From the NCBI GenBank assembly GCA_964367845.1, contig CAYIYW010000007.1, forward strand, positions 1 to 25,763: a stretch of 25,763 bases of DNA. Reading direction: 5' to 3'. Source of the stretch: JAHFLV01 sp964367845. Its GTDB lineage: Bacteria; Patescibacteriota; Minisyncoccia; Phycocordibacterales; DATGWK01. The stretch's first letter is position 1, and every line of letters begins with the position of its first letter. Under the pieces are notes generated by a model that was not told the origin of the DNA, made no database searches, and was given only the letters and a program-made list of their open reading frames with translations. The position numbers and the translations under genes are program-made. Below, in pieces: positions 1 to 6,099 of the stretch.

Positions 1-59
1 TGCTCATTTCTCCATTCTAGGAGAAACCGCCATATGTGTGTGCACATTACCTTTTTTGC

Positions 60-88
60 TTGACAAATTACAGTAATGAGTATATAAT
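60..88 (+). promoter_or_regulatory. Perfect consensus sigma70 promoter of isolated unit 1
   Basis: The -35 TTGACA lies at 60-65 and the -10 TATAAT at 83-88, separated by exactly 17 bp, so both hexamers match the sigma70 consensus at every position. A start point near 95 is expected. The 14-nt block TTTTGCTTGACAAA at 54-67 recurs exactly at 7540-7553 in front of the second isolated unit. The primary sigma factor at the other end of the window has ordinary regions 2.4 and 4.2, which fits recognition of such boxes. Confidence 0.85.
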
Positions 89-97
89 AGTAAGCGA

Positions 98-122
98 GTA
101 ACATCACGCAGTGTGATGTTAC
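98..122 (+). promoter_or_regulatory. Perfect 10-bp inverted repeat at the start of the unit 1 transcript
   Basis: GTAACATCAC at 98-107 and GTGATGTTAC at 113-122 are exact reverse complements around the 5-nt loop GCAGT. The element starts about 10 nt after the -10 box, so it would form a hairpin at or near the 5' end of the mRNA. It could also be a palindromic operator for a repressor. The sequence alone does not decide between these. Confidence 0.6.
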
Positions 123-153
123 AAACCAGTTCTTTCCAATATAGGAGCGCGTC

Positions 154-819
154 ATGGCGGGAAATAGCAATCAGAATGGCGTTCTGAGCGGTGCGGCGAG
201 CTTGCGGAACCCGACAGCGTCGGTCGCCTCGCTCACCCGGGCGGTGGAAGATTTCTTGGCTGAGATGGAGAGGGTCACCACTCTGGACAAGACCACCGGG
301 CGGGCAAGATTCCCCGGCTTCGCCATCCAGCCCGTGATCCGCGAGAAGTTGGCCTCGGCAGTGGAGATGCTCGACAGCGGCGACGTTGGAACGGCATGGG
401 AGATCTTCTGCGGCGCTGACAGGCACTTCAACAACCAGCAGGCCGCTTTCGCGCGTGATCGGCTCCTTAGCAATCTCGTTCGCGAACTCTACTGCGCTAT
501 GGAGGCGAAGTGCGATGACGACCTCATCGCCGAGGTTCGTCTGGCAGTGGAGGCATACGGCAACCTCGTTGCTTCCGTCAGCGATGACGGCAAGAACAAG
601 CACTTTGACCTCAACGAGGCGTCGCGTCTTTTCTGGCTTGCAGCCGACGCCGTCAAGACCGCCAAGGAGAAATTCCACGGAAGGCAACGGGGGCGAGAGG
701 CCCAAGCGGCGCAGTGCGCACTGCAAACCGCCTGCTCGAGCGGTGCGAAGAGGTTGAGGCAGCTCATCGAGAGCCAGAGCGCGGTGTCGTGCGACACTAG
801 AGGAAATCGGACGCGCTGA
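154..819 (+). CDS. Unrecognised 221-aa protein of isolated unit 1
   Basis: I do not recognise the family. The start is well supported: AGGAG at 143-147 sits 6 nt before ATG, downstream of a perfect sigma70 promoter, and the TGA stop is followed after 13 nt by an intrinsic terminator. The protein looks mostly helical and soluble, with no signal peptide or membrane segment, and has a Cys- and Arg-containing tail. Base use is unlike the neighbours: line 181-240 has 43 G/C of 60 by hand count, and 8 of 9 Lys codons are AAG. The gene contains a 14-nt perfect palindrome at 711-724. A long reading frame on the opposite strand covers the same bases but has no start signals and crosses the promoter. 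GC-rich composition and self-contained signals suggest transfer or a special gene class. The first bases, ATGGCGGG, match those of the CDS at 16676. Confidence 0.7.
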   Translation: MAGNSNQNGVLSGAASLRNPTASVASLTRAVEDFLAEMERVTTLDKTTGRARFPGFAIQPVIREKLASAVEMLDSGDVGTAWEIFCGADRHFNNQQAAFARDRLLSNLVRELYCAMEAKCDDDLIAEVRLAVEAYGNLVASVSDDGKNKHFDLNEASRLFWLAADAVKTAKEKFHGRQRGREAQAAQCALQTACSSGAKRLRQLIESQSAVSCDTRGNRTR

Positions 820-832
820 CAGTTCCAACGAG

Positions 833-859
833 CCGAGGCACAACAATGCCTCGGTTTTT
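833..859 (+). terminator. Intrinsic terminator of isolated unit 1
   Basis: CCGAGGCA at 833-840 pairs perfectly with TGCCTCGG at 847-854 around a 6-nt loop and is followed by five T. It lies 13 nt after the stop codon of the 221-aa gene. Confidence 0.9.
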
Positions 860-957
860 CATTCTTAATTCCCCATTTTTCCGCTTCATCTAAAACTATC
901 CTCACTGAAACCACAAAAACCTGACAGTTGATATCTTAATATTGACAAAAAAATACT

Positions 958-966
958 TGCTATAAT
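958..966 (+). promoter_or_regulatory. Extended -10 promoter upstream of the DUF378 gene
   Basis: TGCTATAAT at 958-966 is a consensus extended -10 element. A TTGACA at 942-947 is only 13 bp upstream, too close to be its normal -35 partner. A transcript from here would have a leader of about 100 nt, with a perfect 7-bp hairpin at 980-1002 (TTGGCAC / GTGCCAA, 9-nt loop). A second -10-like TATATT at 1061-1066 sits 10 nt from the ATG and could give a nearly leaderless mRNA. Confidence 0.55.
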
Positions 967-1003
967 TAACCCTGTGGGATTGGCACCGATAATTTGTGCC
1001 AAA

Positions 1004-1067
1004 GAAGACGCTTTATAAGTCGATATTGTAAAGCAAAATAAAGAGACGCTTTTATAAGATTATATTG
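1004..1067 (+). repeat. Imperfect direct repeat in the DUF378 leader
   Basis: Two related segments, about 1004-1028 and 1042-1067, both read roughly GACGCTTT(T)ATAAG followed by an AT-rich stretch ending ATATTG. The GAGACGCTTTT core of the second copy appears again as the right arm of the terminator after the gene (1324-1334). The leader could therefore pair with the terminator's left arm, but this is only a possibility. Confidence 0.45.
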
Positions 1068-1076
1068 AGTTAAATT

Positions 1077-1283
1077 ATGAAGAATTTAAGCACGATTGAT
1101 TGGATAGCGTTAGTCCTAGTTATTATCGGCGGATTAAACTGGGGTGTGATTGGGTTTTTTAATCTTGATTTACTTGGACAAATTCTGGTTGATGCGTCAG
1201 GATTGTCACGCATCGTTTACGGGCTTGTCGGCTTGAGCGCGCTGTATTTAGTGTTTACCATGAAAAAACTGGCTCGGAAGTAA
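1077..1283 (+). CDS. DUF378 family small membrane protein
   Basis: This 68-aa protein has two hydrophobic segments, about residues 7-28 and 41-62. The region IDWIALVLVIIGGLNWGVIG is characteristic of the DUF378 family, found in many bacteria with no settled function. The length is normal for the family. There is no Shine-Dalgarno sequence; a -10-like TATATT ends 10 nt before the ATG, so the message may be almost leaderless, while a stronger extended -10 lies about 110 nt upstream. The stop codon lies inside a perfect 13-bp tandem duplication and a strong terminator follows, so this is a single-gene unit. The protein should sit in the cytoplasmic membrane. Confidence 0.85.
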   Translation: MKNLSTIDWIALVLVIIGGLNWGVIGFFNLDLLGQILVDASGLSRIVYGLVGLSALYLVFTMKKLARK

Positions 1284-1300
1284 TATTCGGAAGTAATATT
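1275..1300 (+). repeat. Perfect 13-bp tandem duplication over the DUF378 stop codon
   Basis: CGGAAGTAATATT occurs twice back to back, at 1275-1287 and 1288-1300. The first copy contains the last two sense codons and the TAA stop. This looks like a recent slippage duplication that left the protein unchanged. Confidence 0.9.
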
Positions 1301-1308
1301 TTGACGTT

Positions 1309-1335
1309 AAAGCGTTTCGTTTTGAGACGCTTTTT
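1309..1335 (+). terminator. Intrinsic terminator of the DUF378 gene
   Basis: AAAGCGTTTC at 1309-1318 pairs with GAGACGCTTT at 1324-1333 (10 bp with one G-U pair, 5-nt loop) and runs into a T tract at 1331-1335. Confidence 0.85.
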
Positions 1336-1396
1336 CGTTTGTTGCGACGAGCAAGCTTTATGTTATTTTTTACCGTAATGCAATTCCTTCTCCTTG

Positions 1397-1405
1397 TGCT
1401 ACAAT
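1397..1405 (+). promoter_or_regulatory. Extended -10 promoter of the vanY-like gene
   Basis: TGCTACAAT at 1397-1405 is an extended -10 element ending 7 nt before the ATG at 1413. A start point 6-7 nt downstream would put the 5' end at or next to the A of the start codon. No Shine-Dalgarno sequence is present and no convincing -35 was seen. Confidence 0.6.
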
Positions 1406-1412
1406 CGCCCAA

Positions 1413-2303
1413 ATGAAACCATTCAGCATAAAGCAAGTCCCCTTACCGATTCTTATATTTTTAGGTGTTCTTTTGGTATTTCTCGCCTACGGCGGATATC
1501 GTTACTACACCCTTAACAAGGAGTATAAATCAGCCAAGGCCGAGCTTGGAAATAAAATTTCAGACATAGAAAGAATTGAAAAAAAGATTTCTGATATTGA
1601 GCTTGAAAAAACCAGCTTGAGCGACGCTCTGTACGCCGAACAAAGCAAAAACGCCATTTTCAAAGACCAGATTGACGAAATCACCGGCACAATCGGCACT
1701 TTAGAAAAATTAAGCCAGACCGACCCGGAATTGCTGAAAAAATACTCAAAGGTCTACTTTCTGAACGAACACTACGAGCCGTCAAAACTTGCCAATATTG
1801 ATTCTAAATATCTCTCGGATAGCGAAGACGAACAATTCATTCATTCCGAAGTTCGGCCTTTCCTTAAAAAACTTTTGGACAGCGCCGCAAACAAGGATTT
1901 AAATTTGAAAATCGTTTCAGGGTTCAGGTCTTTCGGTGAGCAGACATATCTAAAATCCGGCTATGCCGTAACTTACGGCGCCGGAACGGCCAATCAATTT
2001 TCGGCTGACCAAGGATATTCCGAGCATCAACTCGGCACTACGGTTGATTTTACAAACTCGGCAATCGGCGCGACTTTGACTGATTTTGAAAAATCCGCCG
2101 AATATGCATGGCTGTTGGCCAATGCTTACAAATACGGTTTCATTCTCTCCTATCCCGAGGGAAACGCTTATTATCAATACGAACCGTGGCACTGGCGGTT
2201 CGTTGGCGACAAACTGGCCAAAAAACTCCATCAGGACAAAGCAAATTTTTATGACATGGACCAGCGCGAAATTGACCAATATCTGATAAATCTTTTTGAT
2301 TAA
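1413..2303 (+). CDS. Membrane-anchored VanY-type D-alanyl-D-alanine carboxypeptidase (M15B)
   Basis: The 296-aa protein starts with a transmembrane anchor (about residues 10-30), followed by a coiled coil (about 35-105) and a C-terminal VanY/M15B domain (about 110-290). Zinc ligands of the family are visible: SEHQLGTTVD gives H205 and D212, and EPWHWRF gives H260. The family removes the terminal D-Ala from peptidoglycan pentapeptides, so the domain should face outside. The coiled coil probably spaces it from the membrane or mediates oligomers. The start follows an extended -10 element with no ribosome binding site. The TAA stop overlaps by 4 bp the stop of the convergent pilus operon, so there is no room for a terminator between them. 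Exact substrate preference cannot be read from sequence. Confidence 0.88.
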   Translation: MKPFSIKQVPLPILIFLGVLLVFLAYGGYRYYTLNKEYKSAKAELGNKISDIERIEKKISDIELEKTSLSDALYAEQSKNAIFKDQIDEITGTIGTLEKLSQTDPELLKKYSKVYFLNEHYEPSKLANIDSKYLSDSEDEQFIHSEVRPFLKKLLDSAANKDLNLKIVSGFRSFGEQTYLKSGYAVTYGAGTANQFSADQGYSEHQLGTTVDFTNSAIGATLTDFEKSAEYAWLLANAYKYGFILSYPEGNAYYQYEPWHWRFVGDKLAKKLHQDKANFYDMDQREIDQYLINLFD

Positions 2304-2713
2304 AACTCGCGAATTGAAAGAATCTCCAGAGTTCCGGCGTCAAGCTCGGCTTGAAGCGAGATTCTGACGCCTTCTTTCGTGGCGTCGGTTTGCAGGATGA
2401 TTCTTTCCCCTTGCCTGCTGATGATTTCAATTTCACAACTCCCGTTTTCTATGTAGTATTCGCCGTCAAGAGAATCCCCGCCCAGAAAAATTTTTAATCG
2501 GGCGATATTTATGCAGGAAATCGCGTTAAATCTGGCGGAGGCGGCGACTTGAGCTAAAGTAACATCTTTGGCCTGCAACCATGCCCGAGGAGCGGTTGAA
2601 ACCACAAAAAAAACGGCCATAAGTCCGATAATCGTTACGACGAATAGGGCGATAAATCCTTTTTTGCCCATTCCCACTTTTTTCGTTCCTTTTTTCGTTC
2701 CTTTTTTATTCAT
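2300..2713 (-). CDS. PilX/GspK-like minor pilin-like protein, last gene of pilus operon
   Basis: The 137-aa protein begins with a Lys-rich leader, then GKKGFIALFVVTIIGLMAVF, a hydrophobic N-helix of the type seen in PilX- and GspK-like minor pilins. The usual Glu at +5 of a prepilin is missing, as in those families. The rest (about 70-137) is probably a small globular domain with two Cys (C at about 78 and 103). The ATG at 2713 is chosen because it overlaps the upstream prepilin stop by 8 nt, as elsewhere in this operon; a longer reading frame would run far into that gene. The leader KKGTKKGTKK comes from a 12-bp tandem repeat. A later Met just before GKKGF is an alternative start. The family call is tentative; membership in the pilus system rests mainly on context. 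Confidence 0.6.
   Translation of the reverse strand: MNKKGTKKGTKKVGMGKKGFIALFVVTIIGLMAVFFVVSTAPRAWLQAKDVTLAQVAASARFNAISCINIARLKIFLGGDSLDGEYYIENGSCEIEIISRQGERIILQTDATKEGVRISLQAELDAGTLEILSIREF
2677..2707. repeat. 12-bp tandem repeat coding for the KGTK leader
   Basis: CTTTTTTCGTTC at 2677-2688 is repeated exactly at 2689-2700, with a partial third copy to 2707. On the minus strand it codes for the KKGTKKGTKK leader of the PilX-like protein. Confidence 0.85.
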
Positions 2714-3167
2714 TTCGGAAAAGATAGGTGGTCGTCCCAAAATTAAAGCCGTTAATAACCGCGCTAAACACAATCGTTTCAAAATTTACCGTCGACGGTC
2801 GGTAGAAAGTCAAACTTTCAATGAGGGTGCTTGTGGCAAATAGCGGTACGGATTCAACTCCTCCTTCCTCGTAGTCCAAAATGAGTCCATTCTCTAATTT
2901 TAGAGTGATTATCCCGAGGTTTTCCGTGTCAAAGGAAAAAACATCGGAGTATTCTCCAATTTCCGGTCTGATTACGCGCGTGGCCATTTGAGCGAAAAAT
3001 CTTACTTTGGCCTCAAGGAATAAAAAATCCCGCGTGGCATCGCCATAAACATTTTGTTCCGATTGCCATGAATTCAAATCCGCAAGCAACGGCAAAGCGG
3101 TTACAGTCAAAACCGACAATAGGGCGATGTATAAAAGCGTTTCAATAAGCGTTAGTCCTCTGTTCAT
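2706..3167 (-). CDS. Type IV prepilin-like protein
   Basis: The 153-aa protein starts MNRGLTLIETLLYIALLSVL: a four-residue leader, the prepilin peptidase site G|LTLIE with Glu at +5, and a hydrophobic helix to about residue 30. PilD-type peptidases cut after the Gly and methylate the new N-terminus, and the helix packs into the pilus core. The globular part (about 35-153) is probably beta-rich, as in GspJ/GspI-type minor pseudopilins, but I cannot assign a subtype. It starts one base after the stop of the propeller-bearing pilin and its stop overlaps the next start by 8 nt, so the genes are translated as a unit. Without a ribosome binding site, it probably relies on coupling. Confidence 0.85.
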   Translation of the reverse strand: MNRGLTLIETLLYIALLSVLTVTALPLLADLNSWQSEQNVYGDATRDFLFLEAKVRFFAQMATRVIRPEIGEYSDVFSFDTENLGIITLKLENGLILDYEEGGVESVPLFATSTLIESLTFYRPSTVNFETIVFSAVINGFNFGTTTYLFRNE

Positions 3168-3168
3168 T

Positions 3169-4590
3169 TTATTCTTGTTTAAATAGATAAAGTGATTGGC
3201 CCGAGGTCACGGCGAACATATCGTTTTCAAAATCAATTCCAGTCGCGCTTGTCGGGAAATCTCTTTCGGCCGTTTGAATCGGACGGCCACCTCGGTTTAA
3301 TTCAAAAATCTGAGTCACTTTTTGAGCGTTGCTTGTGGCGGCAAAAATAAACCCGCCGGCATATGCGATGCTTTGAACATCGGCGCCAGTCGGCGCCGAG
3401 CCAAGCAGATTTATTTCCAAAGAACCGTCGTCGGGATTAATCCGGTACCCAAGAACTTGAAGCTCGTCTCGGCCGGGCGCGACGCTCTTGTGTCTGCCGA
3501 GGAAGATTGAATTTCCGGCAACATGAATTGACCGACCGTCTTCATTCCCCGGCAAATCAATGGCCGCCGATTGGATTATGTTCGCCGGGTCCCGGACATC
3601 AAGAACGATTAAATCACGGATATTCCCCGAAGTGGCCAGAAAAGCGAAACCTTCTTTCACAGCAATATCGTTTATATTATGGTTGACTTCCCGACTGCCC
3701 AACCAACGAGGGAATTCTGGGTTTGAAACGTCAAAAATATGGAATTCGCGTCCGGCGGTGCGTTTAGTTCCGACATAAACCATGGAATCAAAATAAAAAA
3801 TACTGACGGCCTCCGGACGCGACCCGGCCACACCCGGCAAAGTCGTTGTGGCGACAATCCGCATACTTGAGACATCGGAAACATCAATGATTACAAGCTG
3901 GCTACTGCTGCTGTGCTGGGCCGCAAACGCATAATTCTCCGAAACATCAATTTTATTTATGCCATCGCCAGCGTTTAAAAATGACAGTGTATGGGGTGGG
4001 GTTAAGGAAACAACCGCCACATCTGGGTCCGACTCTTGGGTTGGCCGAAGTGAGGTAAAAACATAATCCTTTGAAACATCAACGGAAACGGCCGGAAATC
4101 CGAGATTCACCGTTTCCGACAGAGCAAAACCGGTGTCCAAAAACCGCTTGGGTTGTCCGCCGCAATCCTTTCCGTATTTGCCGGCAATTTCCAGATTGCT
4201 CATTAGCAATGTCATGCTGGTAGTTGATACGCTTCGCCAGCCGGTTCGCCAAACCGACTCGGAATCAATCGTGTATTCACATCGGGTGAATGGTTTTGTT
4301 GTTAACGAGTTCAAAATGTCAAAAGGCGCCGTGCCTTGCTCGTTCAAAATCCGGCCGTCAAGAACGCCGACAAGTTTAAAATTCGCGATGTTTATGGCCG
4401 AAATAGTCCTTGCATTGTTCAAGAACAAATCGCCGACGGTCCACCGGGCGCCGAAAACCAGCACTACGATGGTTGAGAGCAGAGCGAGCGCCAGAATAAT
4501 CTCAATCAAACCGACGCCTCTTGTCAAACCGACACCCCTCGTCAAGCCGACGCCTCCCGTATATTTTTTTCTAGAGTATCGCGCCGGCAT
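3169..4590 (-). CDS. Prepilin fused to an LVIVD-type beta-propeller, candidate pilus tip adhesin
   Basis: This 473-aa protein joins a prepilin N-terminus to a long repeat domain. The processing site and helix are GVGLIEIILALALL (from residue 25), with Glu at +5. Two extra copies of the hexapeptide, GVGLTR, precede it (residues 13-24). After a pilin-like stretch (about 50-135), the rest has the repeating pattern of a beta-propeller, with LVIVD-like blades: LVIIDVSD (about 232), FHIFDVSNP (about 282) and LIVLDVRDP (about 325), each followed by strands like FAFLATSG. The start at 4590 overlaps the previous gene by 20 nt; further upstream Met residues would lie deeper in it. Most minor pilins are 120-200 aa, so this is unusually long. 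By analogy with PilY1, whose C-terminal domain is a propeller, a surface adhesion or tip role is plausible but inferred. Confidence 0.8.
   Translation of the reverse strand: MPARYSRKKYTGGVGLTRGVGLTRGVGLIEIILALALLSTIVVLVFGARWTVGDLFLNNARTISAINIANFKLVGVLDGRILNEQGTAPFDILNSLTTKPFTRCEYTIDSESVWRTGWRSVSTTSMTLLMSNLEIAGKYGKDCGGQPKRFLDTGFALSETVNLGFPAVSVDVSKDYVFTSLRPTQESDPDVAVVSLTPPHTLSFLNAGDGINKIDVSENYAFAAQHSSSSQLVIIDVSDVSSMRIVATTTLPGVAGSRPEAVSIFYFDSMVYVGTKRTAGREFHIFDVSNPEFPRWLGSREVNHNINDIAVKEGFAFLATSGNIRDLIVLDVRDPANIIQSAAIDLPGNEDGRSIHVAGNSIFLGRHKSVAPGRDELQVLGYRINPDDGSLEINLLGSAPTGADVQSIAYAGGFIFAATSNAQKVTQIFELNRGGRPIQTAERDFPTSATGIDFENDMFAVTSGQSLYLFKQE
4501..4554. repeat. Three 18-bp tandem repeats over the prepilin cleavage site
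   Basis: Units 4537-4554, 4519-4536 and 4501-4518 code on the minus strand for GVGLTR, GVGLTR and GVGLIE. The copies differ at a few bases, so the expansion is not brand new. Only the last copy has Glu at +5 and is followed by the hydrophobic helix. Confidence 0.85.
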
Positions 4591-5038
4591 TATTGATTGT
4601 GATGGTTTTATGACACAAGAAACCTTCTCCGCCGACTGAGATTCCAATATTTTGAGCGGGGGCGCCGACTCTATTTTGAAAAATAATGTCGTCGGTTGCC
4701 GTTACAGGCAGAGCGGACTGGCGACCGACTTGGTCAACCAAGAATGGAGCTTCCCCTTCGCGACTTTGAGCGATAACATAACCGTCGTCGGTAATTTCCA
4801 AAAGAACATAGCCTCGCTTCATAAACTGCGCAATATGGCGTGCGCGCTCAATGGCCAAAGTTACGGCTCGGATTTCCTGAAGGCATGAGAACCTGCCTAG
4901 CGCCGGCAAACTAAAAGTAATTGAGGCGATAGCGATGAGAGCGACAAGCGCCAGGACCAAAACCATCTCAATGAGCGTGAATCCGCGATTGTTTCTAAAA
5001 CCACCACGACATGTAAATCCGTCATTGTTTTTAGACAT
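4571..5038 (-). CDS. GspH/FimT-like pseudopilin
   Basis: The 155-aa protein has an 18-residue leader and then RGFTLIEMVLVLALVALIAI, a textbook prepilin peptidase site (cut after G, Phe at +1, Glu at +5) with its membrane helix. The remainder, with alternating strands such as RGYVLLEITDDGYVIAQS, and the position right after pilC suggest a GspH/FimT-type minor pseudopilin that primes filament assembly. The start MSKNN at 5038 overlaps the pilC stop by 8 nt (ATG and TAA share ATGTCTAA). A start 24 nt further upstream (MELPP) is possible. The stop lies 20 nt inside the propeller-bearing pilin gene, so translation is probably coupled. Confidence 0.82.
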   Translation of the reverse strand: MSKNNDGFTCRGGFRNNRGFTLIEMVLVLALVALIAIASITFSLPALGRFSCLQEIRAVTLAIERARHIAQFMKRGYVLLEITDDGYVIAQSREGEAPFLVDQVGRQSALPVTATDDIIFQNRVGAPAQNIGISVGGEGFLCHKTITINNAGAIL

Positions 5039-6098
5039 TTTGGAAATGGGAGGTAATTCCATAAATCGGAAGAATAATTGAAAGGGCGATAAACCCAATG
5101 ACGAAACTCATAGAAACCATGAGTGCCGGCTCAAGAGCGGCGGTTAAAATTCGGAGTTTGTCGTCAAGTTCCTCTCTTGTGATTTCAGAGACATTTTCCA
5201 CCGAGTTCTCCATATTCCCTGTTTTTTCTCCGACGGACACAATGCCAAAAATATAAAGCGGGAACAATTTACTTTTTTCTCGGAAAAACTGAGCGAGAGA
5301 CCTGCCTTGAGCAACGGTTTCGCCTGCCAACTTAAATGCGGCTTTATACTCGGCAGATTTCATTGTTTTTGACACGCCCGACAGAGCCGTAGAAAGTTGT
5401 TCCCCACCCCGGAGCAGGGTGAGAAGTGAGTCAAATGTTCCGCAAATAATCCTCAACCGAACGACTTGCCCGACGAGAGGAATCCTGATGAGCGCATAAT
5501 CCAAGAAAACGCGCGATTTTTGGGAAAATTTAGTAAGCAACACGACAGAAGATACGCTCGCGGACAAAACAAGGATGAGAATCAACCAATGCTCGGAAAG
5601 CAATCGGCTTAAACCAATGAGCAAACGAGTTGAAAACGGCAATTGGACTTTGAGCGTCTCAAAAAGCGGAATGATTTTAGGAAAAACAAATAACATCAGT
5701 CCGAGGATAAGCCCCACGGTTCCAATAAGAATTATGGTCGGATATGCCGTCGCGCCGACGATTTTCTTTTTTAGGTCCAGCGTCTTCCTTATTTGGACAT
5801 GAGCTTCTTTCAGAGAACGCGCGAGCGCTCCGCTTCTTTCGCCGAGTTCAGCCGCATATCGGCTTATTTCGCTGACAGCCATTCCGACGCCGTCGGTAAA
5901 TGCCTGGGCAAGGGTCTTCCCGCTTTCCACGGCGCCGCGCCATCGTCTGAATGTTTCTTTTTTGCGCCGCGACTCGGATTGGTCTTCAAGTATTTGAAGG
6001 GCTTCGTTGAGCGACATGTGGGCGGAAAGATACAGCGACAGCTTATTGAGCATGTCGGCCTCGGCTTTAAGCGAAAATTTCGGGGTAAATATTTTCAT
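5031..6098 (-). CDS. pilC: Type IV pilus inner-membrane platform protein PilC (GspF family)
   Basis: The 355-aa protein has two related GspF domains, about residues 15-135 and 215-345, with membrane segments near 120-145, 170-195 and 325-350. The motif GEKTGNMENSVENVSEITREELDDKL in the second domain (about 275-300) and the closing hydrophobic stretch ending in PIYG are typical of GspF/PilC. In the family it forms the inner-membrane base on which the ATPase acts. MKIFTPKF at 6098 is preferred over an upstream Met because it follows the ATPase stop by a single base; a start 24 nt upstream would overlap. The length is a little shorter than the usual 400 aa because the N-terminal extension is missing. 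Confidence 0.92.
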   Translation of the reverse strand: MKIFTPKFSLKAEADMLNKLSLYLSAHMSLNEALQILEDQSESRRKKETFRRWRGAVESGKTLAQAFTDGVGMAVSEISRYAAELGERSGALARSLKEAHVQIRKTLDLKKKIVGATAYPTIILIGTVGLILGLMLFVFPKIIPLFETLKVQLPFSTRLLIGLSRLLSEHWLILILVLSASVSSVVLLTKFSQKSRVFLDYALIRIPLVGQVVRLRIICGTFDSLLTLLRGGEQLSTALSGVSKTMKSAEYKAAFKLAGETVAQGRSLAQFFREKSKLFPLYIFGIVSVGEKTGNMENSVENVSEITREELDDKLRILTAALEPALMVSMSFVIGFIALSIILPIYGITSHFQNV

Positions 6099-6099
6099 G

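Noticed and set aside
4..846. 280-aa reading frame on the minus strand opposite the 221-aa gene
   Set aside because: It has no promoter or ribosome binding site, and it runs through both the promoter and the terminator of the plus-strand unit. Long opposite frames are expected in GC-rich sequence.
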